A stretch of 64,000 nt of DNA from VXNE01 sp965261535 (GCA_965261535.1 OZ253469.1:744001-808000); one strand, 5' to 3'. Positions 8,693 through 18,465 are shown, counted from the stretch's first letter. The notes: generated by a model not told the origin, from the letters alone. Numbers and translations are program-made.

Positions 8693-10989
8693 CAGTCTTT
8701 CTCCACCGGCTCCGGCGGCGCGGGGTCGCGCTGCCGCCGGCGCTGTCGCTCAGCCTCCCGGTCCCGCGCGGCCTGCAACCGCTGCAACGCCTGCCGACGC
8801 GACATCTGTTCCGATGGCTCGGGTTGCGCGTGAGCTTCCCGCTGCTGTTGCTCCCCGCCCGAGTCCTCTTCTTCCGGAGATGGCGGGCGCAACAGCCGAA
8901 TCGCATTCTCGATATGACCGATGGCAGCGACCTGATCAGCCAGCGCCGGCTCGAGGTGGGGTGACATGCTCTGGACAGCTTCTGCCGCAGCCGAGACCGT
9001 CGCGGCGGCGCCGCGCATTCGCGCGGTGCCCGCGCGCACCTCCCGGGTCGCTTCCGCGATGTTCTCCGCGGATTCGGCGTTCTCGTCACCGCGCGCGGCA
9101 TCCGTCTGCGCCGCCAGCGCTTCGCCCAGCGCCGCCCCCGTCCGGGCGTGGGCCGCCTGGCGCTCGGCAACGAAACCGAGCGGCGGCGCGGTTTCCGGCC
9201 CAACCTGTACCGTCGCGGTCTGGTCGTGCGTATCCGTTTGCTCGGCCAGCAATTCCTGGAGATGCTCGACAATACTGAAGAACAGGCGCCGCAGTGTCTC
9301 GAGACGTTCGAGCGCCAATCGCGCCGGAGTGCCGGCTTCGCCGTCCGCCGCCAAGGCCCGCGACGCATCATCCAGGGCTTGCTGGGCTTCTCCGCGCAGC
9401 CTTTCGGCAAGTTCGTAGCGCTCTTCGGCAGCACTCTCTTCGGCAGCACTCTCTTCGGCAGCACCCTCTTCGGCAGCACCCTCTTCGCCTTCAGCCGGCG
9501 CTTGCGCGAGCGTATCCGACAGCATCGCCTCCATCCGTTGCAGGCGCTCGCGGTTGCCGTCTACCACCGCGCCCACCAGGCGCTCAACGAGGGCTGCCTG
9601 CGCTTCCTCTGCGCCGGCCTCCAACAGCGCCACCGCGCGCGCCTGATTCGCATAGGCGATCTCTATCAGTTCGCGCAACCCCGCGAAGCGCTCTATCGCC
9701 CGAGAGAGTGCTGCGACCGCGCGCGCGCCTTCCCGGGCGGCATCGGTGACCGCTCCCCCGCCGAAGGCGGAGAGGGCCGAGCGCATGGCGTCGAGGGCTT
9801 CCTGCACATGCGGGATAGCCTCGCCGATGGCCTGACGCGTGCGCGCGGCCTCCGGTTCGCCGGACGGCTCATGGGTTGGCTCGCCTTCCTGCGTCGCCGC
9901 AACGGCCGCCTCCAGGCGGCGCAACATTTCGCCGGTGCGCGCCGCCGCATCTTCCTGTCGGTTTGTGAGGTGCCCAACCGTAAGCCATGGCGGCGGACCG
10001 TCGTCAGCCGAGACCGCTGCCAGCGCGTCGGCGTGAGCGACCACGGACGCCTCATCGCGAGCTACCGCCTTCAGTACGGCGACAGGGTCAGACAACTGCT
10101 CGCGGGCGCGCTTGAGTTCCGCGAGGGCAGTGTCGGCCCGGCGATGCGCGCGCTCGCCCTCGAGGCGGCGCAAGCGCCTGCGCGTATCGCTCATCGACTG
10201 CCTCGCGCGCTGCAAGTAGTGGTCCATATTGCCGAGTTGATACGCGCGCGCGCGTTGCTCGGGCGCCAGCGCATCCTCCCCCTGTCCTTCAAGGTGCGCG
10301 CGTTCCTCGGCAGCCAGATCGGCGATATCGGCCGTTTCCGCCAGCAACGCGCGTTCCGACGCCGCGAGCGACTCGAAGCGGTGTCGAAAGTCGGCGCCAT
10401 CTTTGGATTCCACGTCCGCCAACAGTTGTCGCAACTGGTCGCGCAGGCCGCGTTGATCGTCGATGATCCGGTCGAGGCGGGATTCGAGATGGCCGTCCCG
10501 ATTGATCTGATCCGCCAACTGCTGGATCCGGCGCAGGACAATTTCGAGGTTGACGCGCGCGTCCTCGTCCCCCTCCGGCGCCAGTCGCGCCGCATCGCTG
10601 AACCATGCCGCGCTGGAACGCAGCGTCTCGATGGTCTCCCGCAGCGCTTCTTCGGCTAACCCATCGGCCTGTCCGGCCAGCGCGAGTCCCAGATTGAACG
10701 CCGACCGGTAGCGCAGCACCGCGTCCCCTCGAGCGTCGTCCCGCGCCGCGAGGAAGTCTTCCGCCGCGCCCGCGGAGTCACCTTGTTCCAGGTCTTCAAG
10801 GCCCACGTTGTAGCGCTCGCGCGCACTCAAGGCTTCCTCGGGCGCAGCAGTTTCCGATGCCGACTCCTCCGCCGCGGGCGGCGGCGTTTCGACATCGGGA
10901 TCCCCAGCAGGGTCCGACGCCGCCAGGAGGACGAACACGCCAACCGCCACACCGAACCGGCGCATCGCGTTGAACCACCTCATGGGCAT
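8689..10989 (-). CDS. Coiled-coil/TPR protein of the Bat operon
   Basis: The 766-residue product has an N-terminal hydrophobic signal or anchor (MRRFGVAVGVFVLLAA), an acidic Pro/Glu stretch, a TPR-like region (residues 55-140: ERYNVGLEDLEQGDSAGAAEDF) and then long Ala/Glu/Arg-rich helices likely to form coiled coil. It occupies the BatC position between the VWA protein and BatD. The ATG at 10989 overlaps the upstream stop as TGATG; an upstream extension to 11076 would run into the VWA gene and is rejected. Near residue 520 a five-residue AEEGA/AEESA repeat occurs. Low complexity limits any family assignment. Confidence 0.65.
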   Translation of the reverse strand: MPMRWFNAMRRFGVAVGVFVLLAASDPAGDPDVETPPPAAEESASETAAPEEALSARERYNVGLEDLEQGDSAGAAEDFLAARDDARGDAVLRYRSAFNLGLALAGQADGLAEEALRETIETLRSSAAWFSDAARLAPEGDEDARVNLEIVLRRIQQLADQINRDGHLESRLDRIIDDQRGLRDQLRQLLADVESKDGADFRHRFESLAASERALLAETADIADLAAEERAHLEGQGEDALAPEQRARAYQLGNMDHYLQRARQSMSDTRRRLRRLEGERAHRRADTALAELKRAREQLSDPVAVLKAVARDEASVVAHADALAAVSADDGPPPWLTVGHLTNRQEDAAARTGEMLRRLEAAVAATQEGEPTHEPSGEPEAARTRQAIGEAIPHVQEALDAMRSALSAFGGGAVTDAAREGARAVAALSRAIERFAGLRELIEIAYANQARAVALLEAGAEEAQAALVERLVGAVVDGNRERLQRMEAMLSDTLAQAPAEGEEGAAEEGAAEESAAEESAAEERYELAERLRGEAQQALDDASRALAADGEAGTPARLALERLETLRRLFFSIVEHLQELLAEQTDTHDQTATVQVGPETAPPLGFVAERQAAHARTGAALGEALAAQTDAARGDENAESAENIAEATREVRAGTARMRGAAATVSAAAEAVQSMSPHLEPALADQVAAIGHIENAIRLLRPPSPEEEDSGGEQQQREAHAQPEPSEQMSRRQALQRLQAARDREAERQRRRQRDPAPPEPVEKDW
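9421..9486 (-). repeat. 15-bp in-frame tandem repeat (AEEGA/AEESA)
   Basis: The 15-base unit CTCTTCGGCAGCACT (plus strand) occurs four times with a partial fifth, encoding a five-residue acidic repeat within the coiled-coil protein. Copies differ at one base, giving Ser or Gly. Confidence 0.85.
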
Positions 10990-12014
10990 CACGGGCTCAC
11001 CATATCGCGTCCGACACCGGTTGATCCGACCCACACGGCGGCCACCAGAGACAGCAAGGCGCCAAGCACGAACCACCGATAGTGTTCCGTCGGGTTTTTT
11101 CGTACCACGCGAGCGGAGACGTCCGCGACCATCGGTCGGATGTGGGCCTCGACGATGGAATCAAGATCCACCGCAGAGGTTCCCGCCGGGACGTAAACGC
11201 CTTCGGCCGCCAGCGCAATCTCGCGCAGCAGGTCTCCGTCCAGTCTTGACCGCACGACATTGCCGTTGCTGTCCAGCAACACGTTCTGGGCGCCCGTCTC
11301 CTGATCGGTCAACACGACCTCGCTGCCGGTTTCGCTGCCAAAGCCGATGGCGACGATGCGAATGCCGGCGGCCACGGCTTCCTGCACGGCCTCCAGCGGA
11401 TAGGAATCGTGATCCTCGCCGTCCGTGATCAGGAGCATGATGCGCGGCGTGCCGCGATCAGGCCCGAACACGGCGATCGCCTTGCGCACGGCATCGCCGA
11501 TCCGCGTCCCGCCACGCGACACCGACCGGACATTGACATCGCGCAACATCAGCCGGAAAAAACCATAGTCCGACGTCAGCGGAGACTTGACGGCCGCGCG
11601 CCCGGCAAACGCCACCAGGCCGACGCGCTGGCCATCCACGCGTTCCAGCAGTTCGTTGATCTCCGCCTTTGCTCTCGCGAGACGATTGGGTGCCGCGTCC
11701 TCCGCCAGCATGCTCTTCGAGACGTCCAGAACGATCATGATATCCGCCGTGACGTTCTGCGATACCACCTCCGTTCCCGTCGGCGATTGCGGCCGCATGA
11801 GCGCCAGCACGCCAAGCGCCAGAGTCAGCGCAAACAGCGCAAGTTTGGTGATACGTCGCGCGCGGGTCTGACGCCATGCCAGACGCGTCTGCATGGGCAG
11901 GGACATGAACTGCGCAAGGGTTTCGCCGGCGCGCAGCTCGAAGTACGCGGCGGCGATGGCCACCGCCAGGACCGGCCACGCCAGGTGAACCCAGTCCGGT
12001 GCTGCGAAATCCAT
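10989..12014 (-). CDS. VWA-domain membrane protein, BatB-like
   Basis: The 341-residue protein has N-terminal membrane helices (about residues 8-25 and 56-73), a von Willebrand A domain with the metal-ion site DVSKS at residues 97-101 and a later threonine/aspartate in ITDGEDHDS, and a C-terminal helix (WFVLGALLSLVAAVWVG). It lies between two partners with overlapping stop/start codons (TGATG on both sides), so it is translationally coupled. VWA proteins of this operon type are thought to act with the MoxR AAA ATPase in assembly or quality control at the membrane; the client is unknown. Confidence 0.85.
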   Translation of the reverse strand: MDFAAPDWVHLAWPVLAVAIAAAYFELRAGETLAQFMSLPMQTRLAWRQTRARRITKLALFALTLALGVLALMRPQSPTGTEVVSQNVTADIMIVLDVSKSMLAEDAAPNRLARAKAEINELLERVDGQRVGLVAFAGRAAVKSPLTSDYGFFRLMLRDVNVRSVSRGGTRIGDAVRKAIAVFGPDRGTPRIMLLITDGEDHDSYPLEAVQEAVAAGIRIVAIGFGSETGSEVVLTDQETGAQNVLLDSNGNVVRSRLDGDLLREIALAAEGVYVPAGTSAVDLDSIVEAHIRPMVADVSARVVRKNPTEHYRWFVLGALLSLVAAVWVGSTGVGRDMVSP

Positions 12015-13045
12015 CAGGGCAACCTCGCGAACAGCGCGCCGCGGCTGAGCCAGCCAACCGCCAGGAGCGCCAGGCCGAACGCCAGCGGCAGCGCAAACAG
12101 TTCGTCGTACTGGCGGAACCGGTCCTCGGTGATGCGCGTACGTTCCAAACGGTCAATCTCCGCATAGACGCGCGTGAGTCCTTCAGCGTCCTCGGCGCGG
12201 AAAAAACGTCCCCCCGCGACTTCGGCGATGCGCCGCAGCACCTCCTCGTCCACCTCGACGCGCATCGAACGCAACACCGTTCGGCCAAACCTGTCCTCTA
12301 CGCGCACCGGGGCGAGGCCCGTGGTGCCGGCACCGATGGTGTAGACCTTGACGCCCATGGACCGCGCCAGTTCCGCCGCGACCGCCGGCGATTCAACCCC
12401 CGCATTGTTGACGCCGTCGGTCAATACCACGGCGATGCGCGACTGCGCCGTCGATTCGCGCAGACGCTCGACGGCGAGCGCCAGGGCGTCGCCGATGGCG
12501 GTGCCATCCTCCCTGCGATCACTTACGGTTGCCAGGTCCCGCGCCACCGCAGTGAGATTGTTGTGATCCAGTGTCAATGGCACCGCGGTATCCGCGAAAC
12601 CCGCGAAAGAGACCAGGCCGATGGCGTCGTCGGGTCGCCCCGGCAGATCGCCATCGCCCAACACAAAGGCTTCAAACACATCCTGGACCGCTTCGAGACG
12701 CGTGCGTTCCCTTGCCGGCGTGGACAGGTCCAGCGCCCGCATGGAGCTGGAAACATCGACGACCATCATGATCGCGATTCCCTCGCGATGTATGCGGCTG
12801 AAGCGCTCCCCGATGCGCGGCCCCGCGAGGGCGACAACCAGCGCGATCAGCGCCAGGCACAACACGGCATCCGGTATCCACGCCAGCCGCCTGCGCCAGC
12901 CGCCGGCCTCGTCGGGGAGAATATCCAGCGAAGAGAACACGAGGCGGCCGGGCGCACGACGCGCGAGCAGGAACACCGGAACCGCCAACAGGGCCAGCAA
13001 CAGCAACAGCGGCTCGCGAAATTCGATGGCGGTGATCGTATCCAT
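12014..13045 (-). CDS. VWA-domain membrane protein, BatA-like
   Basis: The 343-residue protein has two N-terminal membrane helices (LLLLLALLAVPVFLLA and AVLCLALIALVVALA), a VWA domain with the metal-ion site DVSSS at residues 97-101 and VLTDGVNNAG later, and a C-terminal helix before ALFARLP. I chose the ATG at 13045; a TTG at 13051 overlapping the previous stop is an alternative adding two residues. It is followed by BatB with a TGATG overlap. BatA and BatB are paralogous and typically occur as neighbours in this operon. Confidence 0.85.
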   Translation of the reverse strand: MDTITAIEFREPLLLLLALLAVPVFLLARRAPGRLVFSSLDILPDEAGGWRRRLAWIPDAVLCLALIALVVALAGPRIGERFSRIHREGIAIMMVVDVSSSMRALDLSTPARERTRLEAVQDVFEAFVLGDGDLPGRPDDAIGLVSFAGFADTAVPLTLDHNNLTAVARDLATVSDRREDGTAIGDALALAVERLRESTAQSRIAVVLTDGVNNAGVESPAVAAELARSMGVKVYTIGAGTTGLAPVRVEDRFGRTVLRSMRVEVDEEVLRRIAEVAGGRFFRAEDAEGLTRVYAEIDRLERTRITEDRFRQYDELFALPLAFGLALLAVGWLSRGALFARLP

Positions 13046-13047
13046 GC

Positions 13048-14040
13048 TCAAGCGGCGTCGGCGAAGTCCGCCTCGGCCTCCGTCAGGAAACGCCGCGCGA
13101 CCTCAAGCGCGCTGCGCGATTCGTCCTCCTGGGGACTGTAGCGCGCGAACTTGACCCGATCGCAACGGCCAAGGAACGTCGACAGGAGATCCCGGTGCGC
13201 CGCCGAGAATGCCACCGTCCGACGCGCTTCAAAGAGGAACTCCTCGGTGGTGAGTTCCGGCGCGCGAACGGCGTGGCGATCCTCGATATAGCGGCGCACG
13301 ATGTCGGAGAGCTCGACGTACCATGCGTCTACAGTCTCCGCGACGGGCAGTCCGCGCTTCTCGATCGCCTCCAGGCGTCGCAGCGCACGCTCGAACGCCG
13401 TCGCCCTCGCACGCTCCGCCGCGTATCCACGCCATATCATCGCTCCCCACGCGATGCCGGCCACGGCCGCGGCACCAAGCGTCAACCACAGCCACCAGCG
13501 CGACCACCAGCCCCCCGGGAGTTCCAGCAGTGGTCCGCGCGCCGGACGCAGCGTGTCGACGACGGCCCCCTCGGGCAATACGGACTCGATCTCGAAGGGA
13601 AGCTCGTCGGTGATCAATTCGCGCGGCGTGGTATCGCCGGTACGCTCATCGATATATTCGACGCGCAATCCCGGTATGCGCTGCCGGCCGCTCGCCGGAC
13701 CGCGCAGCGTATAGTCCTGTCGCGCCATCACCCCGCCATCGGCACCGCTCGTCAACCGAGGCGTGAAGTCGAGTATGGAGAACCGGCCCAGCGCTTCCCC
13801 GAAGTCGGGCATCTCGATGCGCACCCCCGGTTTAGCCTCGACTGTCAGCGTCAACTTCAACGGATCTCCCAGCCTCGGCGCGACCGACGCCAGGGCGACG
13901 GTCGCCGTGACCGGGCCCTCGCGGGTGATACGCGACAGTTCCGGCTCCGCTTCCGGCTCCGCTGGAGCGTCGACGGTTGTCGCCGGTTGGCACGCGGCGA
14001 GCAGCAAGGGCGCCGACAGGACGGCGGCGCGCAGCGTCAA
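13048..14040 (-). CDS. BatD/DUF4381-like lipoprotein of the Bat operon
   Basis: The 330-residue product begins with a lipoprotein signal whose lipobox is LLLAAC (Cys17). A periplasmic beta-rich segment (about 40-175) resembles a single BatD module, followed by one membrane helix (WWLWLTLGAAAVAGIAWGAMIW) and a cytoplasmic helical tail including RRYIEDRHAVRAPELTTEEFL, typical of DUF4381-type proteins placed between DUF58 and the VWA genes. The start is TTG, overlapping the upstream stop as TTGA; no ATG is available near the signal peptide. Confidence 0.75.
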   Translation of the reverse strand: MTLRAAVLSAPLLLAACQPATTVDAPAEPEAEPELSRITREGPVTATVALASVAPRLGDPLKLTLTVEAKPGVRIEMPDFGEALGRFSILDFTPRLTSGADGGVMARQDYTLRGPASGRQRIPGLRVEYIDERTGDTTPRELITDELPFEIESVLPEGAVVDTLRPARGPLLELPGGWWSRWWLWLTLGAAAVAGIAWGAMIWRGYAAERARATAFERALRRLEAIEKRGLPVAETVDAWYVELSDIVRRYIEDRHAVRAPELTTEEFLFEARRTVAFSAAHRDLLSTFLGRCDRVKFARYSPQEDESRSALEVARRFLTEAEADFADAA

Positions 14041-15017
14041 CGTCTAATCCTCTTTTCGCGCATGCGGAAAAAAGCCAGCAACGGCTCGACCACGGAACCC
14101 GTCGCATCGATGCTGACGACATCGATGCCGGACCCCCTCAAGCGCCGATGCAACGCTTGGGTGCGCGCATCCGCGTCCCGTTCGAGCGCGGCCCGCAATG
14201 CGGGAGAGCTGGTGTCGACCAGGCGCCGCTCGCCCGTCTCCGCGTCTTCCAGCATCACGAGACCCGCGCCTTGAAACTCCGATTCGCGCCGATCGGTTAC
14301 CCGCACCGCCACCACGTCGTGCTTGCGATTCGCGCCACGCAAGGCATCGAGATAGCCTTCGTCCAGAAAATCCGATATCAGAAAAAGCACCGCCCGTCGC
14401 GGCAGAACGCGCCGACAGAACTCCAACGCATGGGCGATGTTGGTCGAGCGGCGTCGCGCGCCCCGCGACCGCTCGCGCAATTGCGCGAAGCGAATCGCCA
14501 GCGCGCGGGGCAGCGCGGCCAACGCCCGCTCGCGGGGACGAACCGCCGACGTCTCCTGGCCTCGCGCAAGGACTTCGCGTACAACCCGCAAGGCGTGCTT
14601 CTGACCCTTGCGCGGAGGAATAAACTGGTCCACCTCGCCGTGGAAAAGCAGCAGGCCTACCTTGTCGTCGTTGTAGATGGCCGAGAATGCGAGCAGCGCC
14701 GAAAGCTCCACGGCCGCCTCGCGTTTTGATCGTTCGGCGGAGCCGAAGTCGAGGGACCCGCTCATATCGACGATCAGCAGAACGGTGAGTTGGCGTTCCT
14801 CGACATAGCGCTTCACGTAGGGCGCGCCCATGCGCGCCGTGACGTTCCAGTCGATGGTCCTTACATCATCGCCCGGAACGTATGGCCGCACTTCGTCGAA
14901 TTCGACGCCGCGACCCTTGAAAACCGAGACATAGGCACCCGCCAGAACGTCCGCGACCTGGCGGCCGGTTCGCAACTGGATCCGCCTGACCTGTCTAACG
15001 ATCTCCGCCGGCAGCAT
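14037..15017 (-). CDS. DUF58 family protein of the MoxR operon
   Basis: This 326-residue cytoplasmic protein has the DUF58 core: GRGVEFDEVRPYVPGDDVRTIDWNVTARMG at about residues 33-62, then VKRYVEERQLTVLLIVDMSGSLDFG, a VWA-like fold with a DMSGS metal site. DUF58 proteins almost always follow a moxR gene, as here, 14 bases downstream. It overlaps the next gene by four bases. Function is inferred only from the conserved neighbourhood. Confidence 0.9.
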   Translation of the reverse strand: MLPAEIVRQVRRIQLRTGRQVADVLAGAYVSVFKGRGVEFDEVRPYVPGDDVRTIDWNVTARMGAPYVKRYVEERQLTVLLIVDMSGSLDFGSAERSKREAAVELSALLAFSAIYNDDKVGLLLFHGEVDQFIPPRKGQKHALRVVREVLARGQETSAVRPRERALAALPRALAIRFAQLRERSRGARRRSTNIAHALEFCRRVLPRRAVLFLISDFLDEGYLDALRGANRKHDVVAVRVTDRRESEFQGAGLVMLEDAETGERRLVDTSSPALRAALERDADARTQALHRRLRGSGIDVVSIDATGSVVEPLLAFFRMREKRIRR

Positions 15018-15031
15018 GCAGAAACTCGGCC

Positions 15032-16018
15032 CTAGGGCACTTCGATATTGGCGAGAATCACATCGACCAGGTCGTCGGCGCTGCGTCCCTGGGCTTCCGC
15101 CTCGTATGTCACCACGACGCGGTGCCGCAAGACGTCCGGCGCAACGCTCTTGACGTCGTGCGGGCTGGTATAGCTGCGACCCGCGAGGAGCGCGTTCGCC
15201 TTTGCCAGCCGAACCAGGTTGAGCGAACCGCGCACCGACGCGCCATATTCGATCAGTCCCGCCAGCTCGGACATGCCAGCGGCCGCCGGATCGCGGGTCG
15301 CCGCCACCACGTCCACCGCGTAGCGCTTGACCTTGTCGTCGACGAAGATCTGCCGCACCACTTCCCGCGCAGCCAGGATATCGCCACTCGCAATGACGCG
15401 CGATGCCCTCGGCGCGTTTCCCGACCCCGCCATCCGGTCAATGATGCGCACCTCGTCGTCGCCGCTCGGATAGCCGATCAGGAGCTTCATCATGAAACGG
15501 TCGAGTTGCGCCTCCGGCAACGGGTAGGTGCCCTCCTGCTCTATCGGGTTCTGCGTAGCCAGGACCATAAAGGGAGCGTCCAGGGGAAACGTCCGCTCGC
15601 CCAGCGTCACTTGCCCCTCCTGCATGGCCTCGAGTAGCGCCGCCTGCACCTTGGCGGGCGCCCGGTTGATCTCATCCGCCAGGATCAGGTTGCCGAATAC
15701 CGGGCCCTTCTTCACGGAGTACGTGCCGTCCTTCGGATTGAATATCTGCGTGCCGGTGACATCGCCGGGAAGCATGTCCGGCGTGAACTGGATGCGAGAA
15801 AAGTCGCAGTCGATCGCGTCGGCGAGGGTGCCCACGGCGAGGGTCTTGGCAAGGCCGGGAACGCCTTCGAGCAGCGTATGGCCGTCCGCGAGTAGCGCCA
15901 GCAGTAGACGCGTCACCAGTTGCTCCTGGCCCACCAGCACCTTGCCTACTTCGGCCCGCACGAGATCGAATCGCTCCCGGACCTCCGAAACATCACCGAT
16001 GATATCGGCCGCCGCCAT
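15032..16018 (-). CDS. MoxR family AAA+ ATPase
   Basis: The 328-residue AAA+ protein shows Walker A GVPGLAKT (residues 52-59), Walker B LILADEIN (111-118), the sensor-1 asparagine in MVLATQNPIEQEGTYPLPEAQLDRF, and the C-terminal lid, all characteristic of MoxR. It is the first gene of the seven-gene operon and has a strong ribosome site (GGAGAGG) before its ATG. MoxR ATPases are regarded as chaperones that act together with VWA proteins. Confidence 0.93.
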   Translation of the reverse strand: MAAADIIGDVSEVRERFDLVRAEVGKVLVGQEQLVTRLLLALLADGHTLLEGVPGLAKTLAVGTLADAIDCDFSRIQFTPDMLPGDVTGTQIFNPKDGTYSVKKGPVFGNLILADEINRAPAKVQAALLEAMQEGQVTLGERTFPLDAPFMVLATQNPIEQEGTYPLPEAQLDRFMMKLLIGYPSGDDEVRIIDRMAGSGNAPRASRVIASGDILAAREVVRQIFVDDKVKRYAVDVVAATRDPAAAGMSELAGLIEYGASVRGSLNLVRLAKANALLAGRSYTSPHDVKSVAPDVLRHRVVVTYEAEAQGRSADDLVDVILANIEVP

Positions 16019-16113
16019 CGTACCTCTCCGTTGTTATTTTCCTAGCTCAGCCGCTTGAAGCTCAGCACATAGACCATGCCACACGGCAAAGGTTCCCGCC
16101 CTCCGGTTGACCG

Positions 16114-17184
16114 TCAGCCTGCCCGTTTGACCACAACCCAACCCACGACCCAGCACACAGCGATAGAGGCCAGGACCGCGAACCAGGGGGCAATATCGAA
16201 TACCACGCTCGCCGGCGCAAGGAGATCCTGCAGGTACTTGAACAGCAAACCCGCGGCAACCCCCACGGCGAGGCGCGCGCCCATGCCGACTTCGCGCAGG
16301 GGTCCGACCACAAGGCCGACCGCCAGCAGAGCCAGACCCAGGGTCGCCAGGGGTTGCATCGCCTTGCCCCAGAACGCGATCCGATAGGTATCGGCGCTCA
16401 ATCGCTCCTGGTCCATCCGCCGAATCTGGAATCGGAGGTCGGCGATGGATAGTTTGCGCGGATCGACCAGGGCGCCCGCCGCCAGGAGTCGAGGATCGAC
16501 ATCGCCATGCCACGTTGTTTCATCCTCGGCGTCGACCCTGGTGCGATCCTCGCCGATGCGGGTCGAGCGCACATTCACGAGCCGCCAGAGTCCCTCCCGT
16601 TCGTCGAATACGGCAGACTCCGCGCGGCTTGCGGCGCGGAGCTGTTCGCCGCGCATGTCGAACTGATTCACACCGATCAACTCCCCGTCGGTGCCAAGCG
16701 CATCGACACGCGTATACACGCTGCCCTGACGGTGCCAGAATCCTTCCAGCCGGATCGTCCCCGAGTCCTGCAGCGCGCGGGAACGCACCGCCTCGCCCGC
16801 GGCGTCCAGCCGCGGCGCCGCGTACTCTCCGAGGGCCGCGGCCGCCAGGGACGCGCCCACCACCGGTATCGCCAGCGCGCCGAAGATGCGCCACAACGAC
16901 GTCCCGGCGGCGCGCAAGACCGTGATTTCGGAGTTTCCGGCCAGCGTGCCCAGCCCGATCAGCGCGCCCAGAAAGATCACGTAGGGCGCCAGTTCGTAGA
17001 TGCGCCGAGGCGAGGTGTAAAGGACGTAGCGCAGCGCCTCGCCCCCGCCATAGGCCTGCTCTTCTCGCCCCAGTTCCTCCACCATCGCGAACAATGTCGT
17101 CAGGGCGTAGAAGCAAACGAGCACAACCAGCATGGAGGACATGGCGGCCCGGCCGATATGGCGGTCCATGACACTTGGCATCAT
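16114..17184 (-). CDS. lptG: LPS export ABC transporter permease LptG
   Basis: LptG forms, with LptF and LptB, the inner-membrane transporter that extracts lipopolysaccharide for delivery to LptC/LptA. The 356-residue protein shows the YjgP/YjgQ layout: three N-terminal membrane helices (AMSSMLVVLVCFYALTTLF, APYVIFLGALIGLG, IFGALAIPVVGASLAAAALG), a periplasmic beta domain (about 125-255), and three C-terminal helices. The ATG at 17184 overlaps the lptF stop; the ATG at 17181 is an equal alternative. The much longer frame to 17442 is inside lptF and is rejected. Confidence 0.93.
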   Translation of the reverse strand: MMPSVMDRHIGRAAMSSMLVVLVCFYALTTLFAMVEELGREEQAYGGGEALRYVLYTSPRRIYELAPYVIFLGALIGLGTLAGNSEITVLRAAGTSLWRIFGALAIPVVGASLAAAALGEYAAPRLDAAGEAVRSRALQDSGTIRLEGFWHRQGSVYTRVDALGTDGELIGVNQFDMRGEQLRAASRAESAVFDEREGLWRLVNVRSTRIGEDRTRVDAEDETTWHGDVDPRLLAAGALVDPRKLSIADLRFQIRRMDQERLSADTYRIAFWGKAMQPLATLGLALLAVGLVVGPLREVGMGARLAVGVAAGLLFKYLQDLLAPASVVFDIAPWFAVLASIAVCWVVGWVVVKRAG

Positions 17185-18242
17185 ATCGGCCGGGCGCTCC
17201 GCCGGATGCAATAGAGGGCCAACACGAGCATCGCCGCATGCACCGGCCAGACTCCCGCGACTGCGGGAAGCGTTCCATCCGCGACCGCGCCGCGCGCTGC
17301 GGCGCAAGAGAGGAAATAGACGGCGAACAGCACCGTGCCGGGCACAATCCGCGCGAAACGTCCGGCGCGCTGTCGGACCCGCGCCAGACCGAACGCGGCA
17401 AACGCTCCCACCACGGTCAGGAGCGGCAGGCTCAAGCGCCATTGCAGTTCGGCCACGTGCGCAGCGTTCGCCGGGTCAAGCCGCCTCAAAGGCAACGCCC
17501 TCGCCTGTGTCGGCGATCCGTCCCCGGTACTCGGTTCGATGCGACGGCCCAGGCGCTCGAACTCGACCATATCGAAGGCGGCATCACCCGCCGTCCCCTG
17601 GTACCGAGCGCCCCGCTCGAGCAGAAGGAACCTGCTGCCCGTCTCGGCATCCACATACTGGCTGCCCTCCCGGGCCCACATTGTCGCGAAATCCTGCCCG
17701 AGATGATCACTCATGAACACACCGATAAGGCGATGCCCTTCGGGGTCGATATCCTCCGCATACGTCACTTGGCGCCCGGAGTCGAAACTGTGGAACACCC
17801 CCGGAGGAATGGATGGAAGCAACAGCGTCGAACGCTGTTCCGAAAGGAGTTCCGACGCCGCGCGCGTCGCTATCGGCGTGACGACCAGGGCCAGGCAGGC
17901 GACTCCCCCCGCAACGGCCAGCACGCCTGCGGCAAGCCAGGCCAGAATGCGTGAGGGACTGGCGCCGCCGCTCGTCAGGGCGGCGAATTCGCCTTCCGCG
18001 TGCAAGCGCCCGCAGGTGATCAACACCGCGAGCATCAGCGCGAACGGCGCGGTGAGCTGGGCGAATTCCGGCAGGCGCAAACCTGCGAGCAGCCACAGGG
18101 CGTCCGCCGAATACCGTCCGAGGGCGGCGTCCTGCAGATAACCGACAAAGCGTCCGCCGAGCGCAATGACGAGCAACGCGAAGAACACCACCGCGAACAC
18201 GGCGGCCAGTTCCCTGTTGACGTATCGAAACGCTACGACCAT
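17181..18242 (-). CDS. lptF: LPS export ABC transporter permease LptF
   Basis: LptF is the partner permease of LptG. The 353-residue protein begins MVVAFRYVNRELAAVFAVVFFALL, has the conserved GRFVGYLQDAALG and LTSGGASPSRIL segments, a periplasmic domain (ERGARYQGTAGD, FERLGRRIEP) and C-terminal membrane helices. It is divergent from pepA, a gene order usual in gammaproteobacteria. Its start codon lies only six bases from a 24-bp repeat and about 40 bases from a palindromic array, so the usual promoter region between lptF and pepA is largely repeat sequence here. Confidence 0.93.
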   Translation of the reverse strand: MVVAFRYVNRELAAVFAVVFFALLVIALGGRFVGYLQDAALGRYSADALWLLAGLRLPEFAQLTAPFALMLAVLITCGRLHAEGEFAALTSGGASPSRILAWLAAGVLAVAGGVACLALVVTPIATRAASELLSEQRSTLLLPSIPPGVFHSFDSGRQVTYAEDIDPEGHRLIGVFMSDHLGQDFATMWAREGSQYVDAETGSRFLLLERGARYQGTAGDAAFDMVEFERLGRRIEPSTGDGSPTQARALPLRRLDPANAAHVAELQWRLSLPLLTVVGAFAAFGLARVRQRAGRFARIVPGTVLFAVYFLSCAAARGAVADGTLPAVAGVWPVHAAMLVLALYCIRRSARPI

Positions 18243-18248
18243 ACAAAT

Positions 18249-18272
18249 GCCCCACAGCCGGCGCCTTCGGCT
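18249..18272 (+). repeat. 24-bp dispersed repeat, copy 2
   Basis: This sequence matches 2382-2405 with one mismatch. It lies just upstream of the lptF start (minus strand) and directly beside the palindromic array at 18283. Confidence 0.6.
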
Positions 18273-18282
18273 CCGGCTCTTT

Positions 18283-18465
18283 CATACGAGGGTACCCTCT
18301 CGCGCTTCTGTTCCATACGAGGGGTGCCCCCTCGCGCTTCTGTTCCATACGAGGGGTGCCCCCTCGCGCTTCTGTTTGTATGCGAGGGGTGCCCCCTCGC
18401 GCACCCCGGCTGAGGGCTCCTTTCTTGCGAGGCGTGCCCCCTCGCGCTCCCCGGCTGAGGGCTCC
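18283..18465. repeat. Palindromic GCGAGGGG array, intergenic (lptF-pepA)
   Basis: Five units are present. The first three have a 32-bp period (CATACGAGGGGTGCCCCCTC followed by GCGCTTCTGTTC); the last two carry the longer tail CCCCGGCTGAGGGCTCC. Each unit is centred on an 8-bp inverted repeat of the type CGAGGGG/CCCCTCG able to form a tight hairpin. Here the period is not a multiple of three and no gene is read through it. The rest of the 374-base lptF-pepA gap, 18466-18616, shows no gene. Confidence 0.9.

Noticed and set aside
8661..12167. Long plus-strand frames across the Bat operon
   Set aside because: They are antisense to VWA, TPR and BatD genes that are joined by overlapping start/stop codons; their translations have shadow composition.
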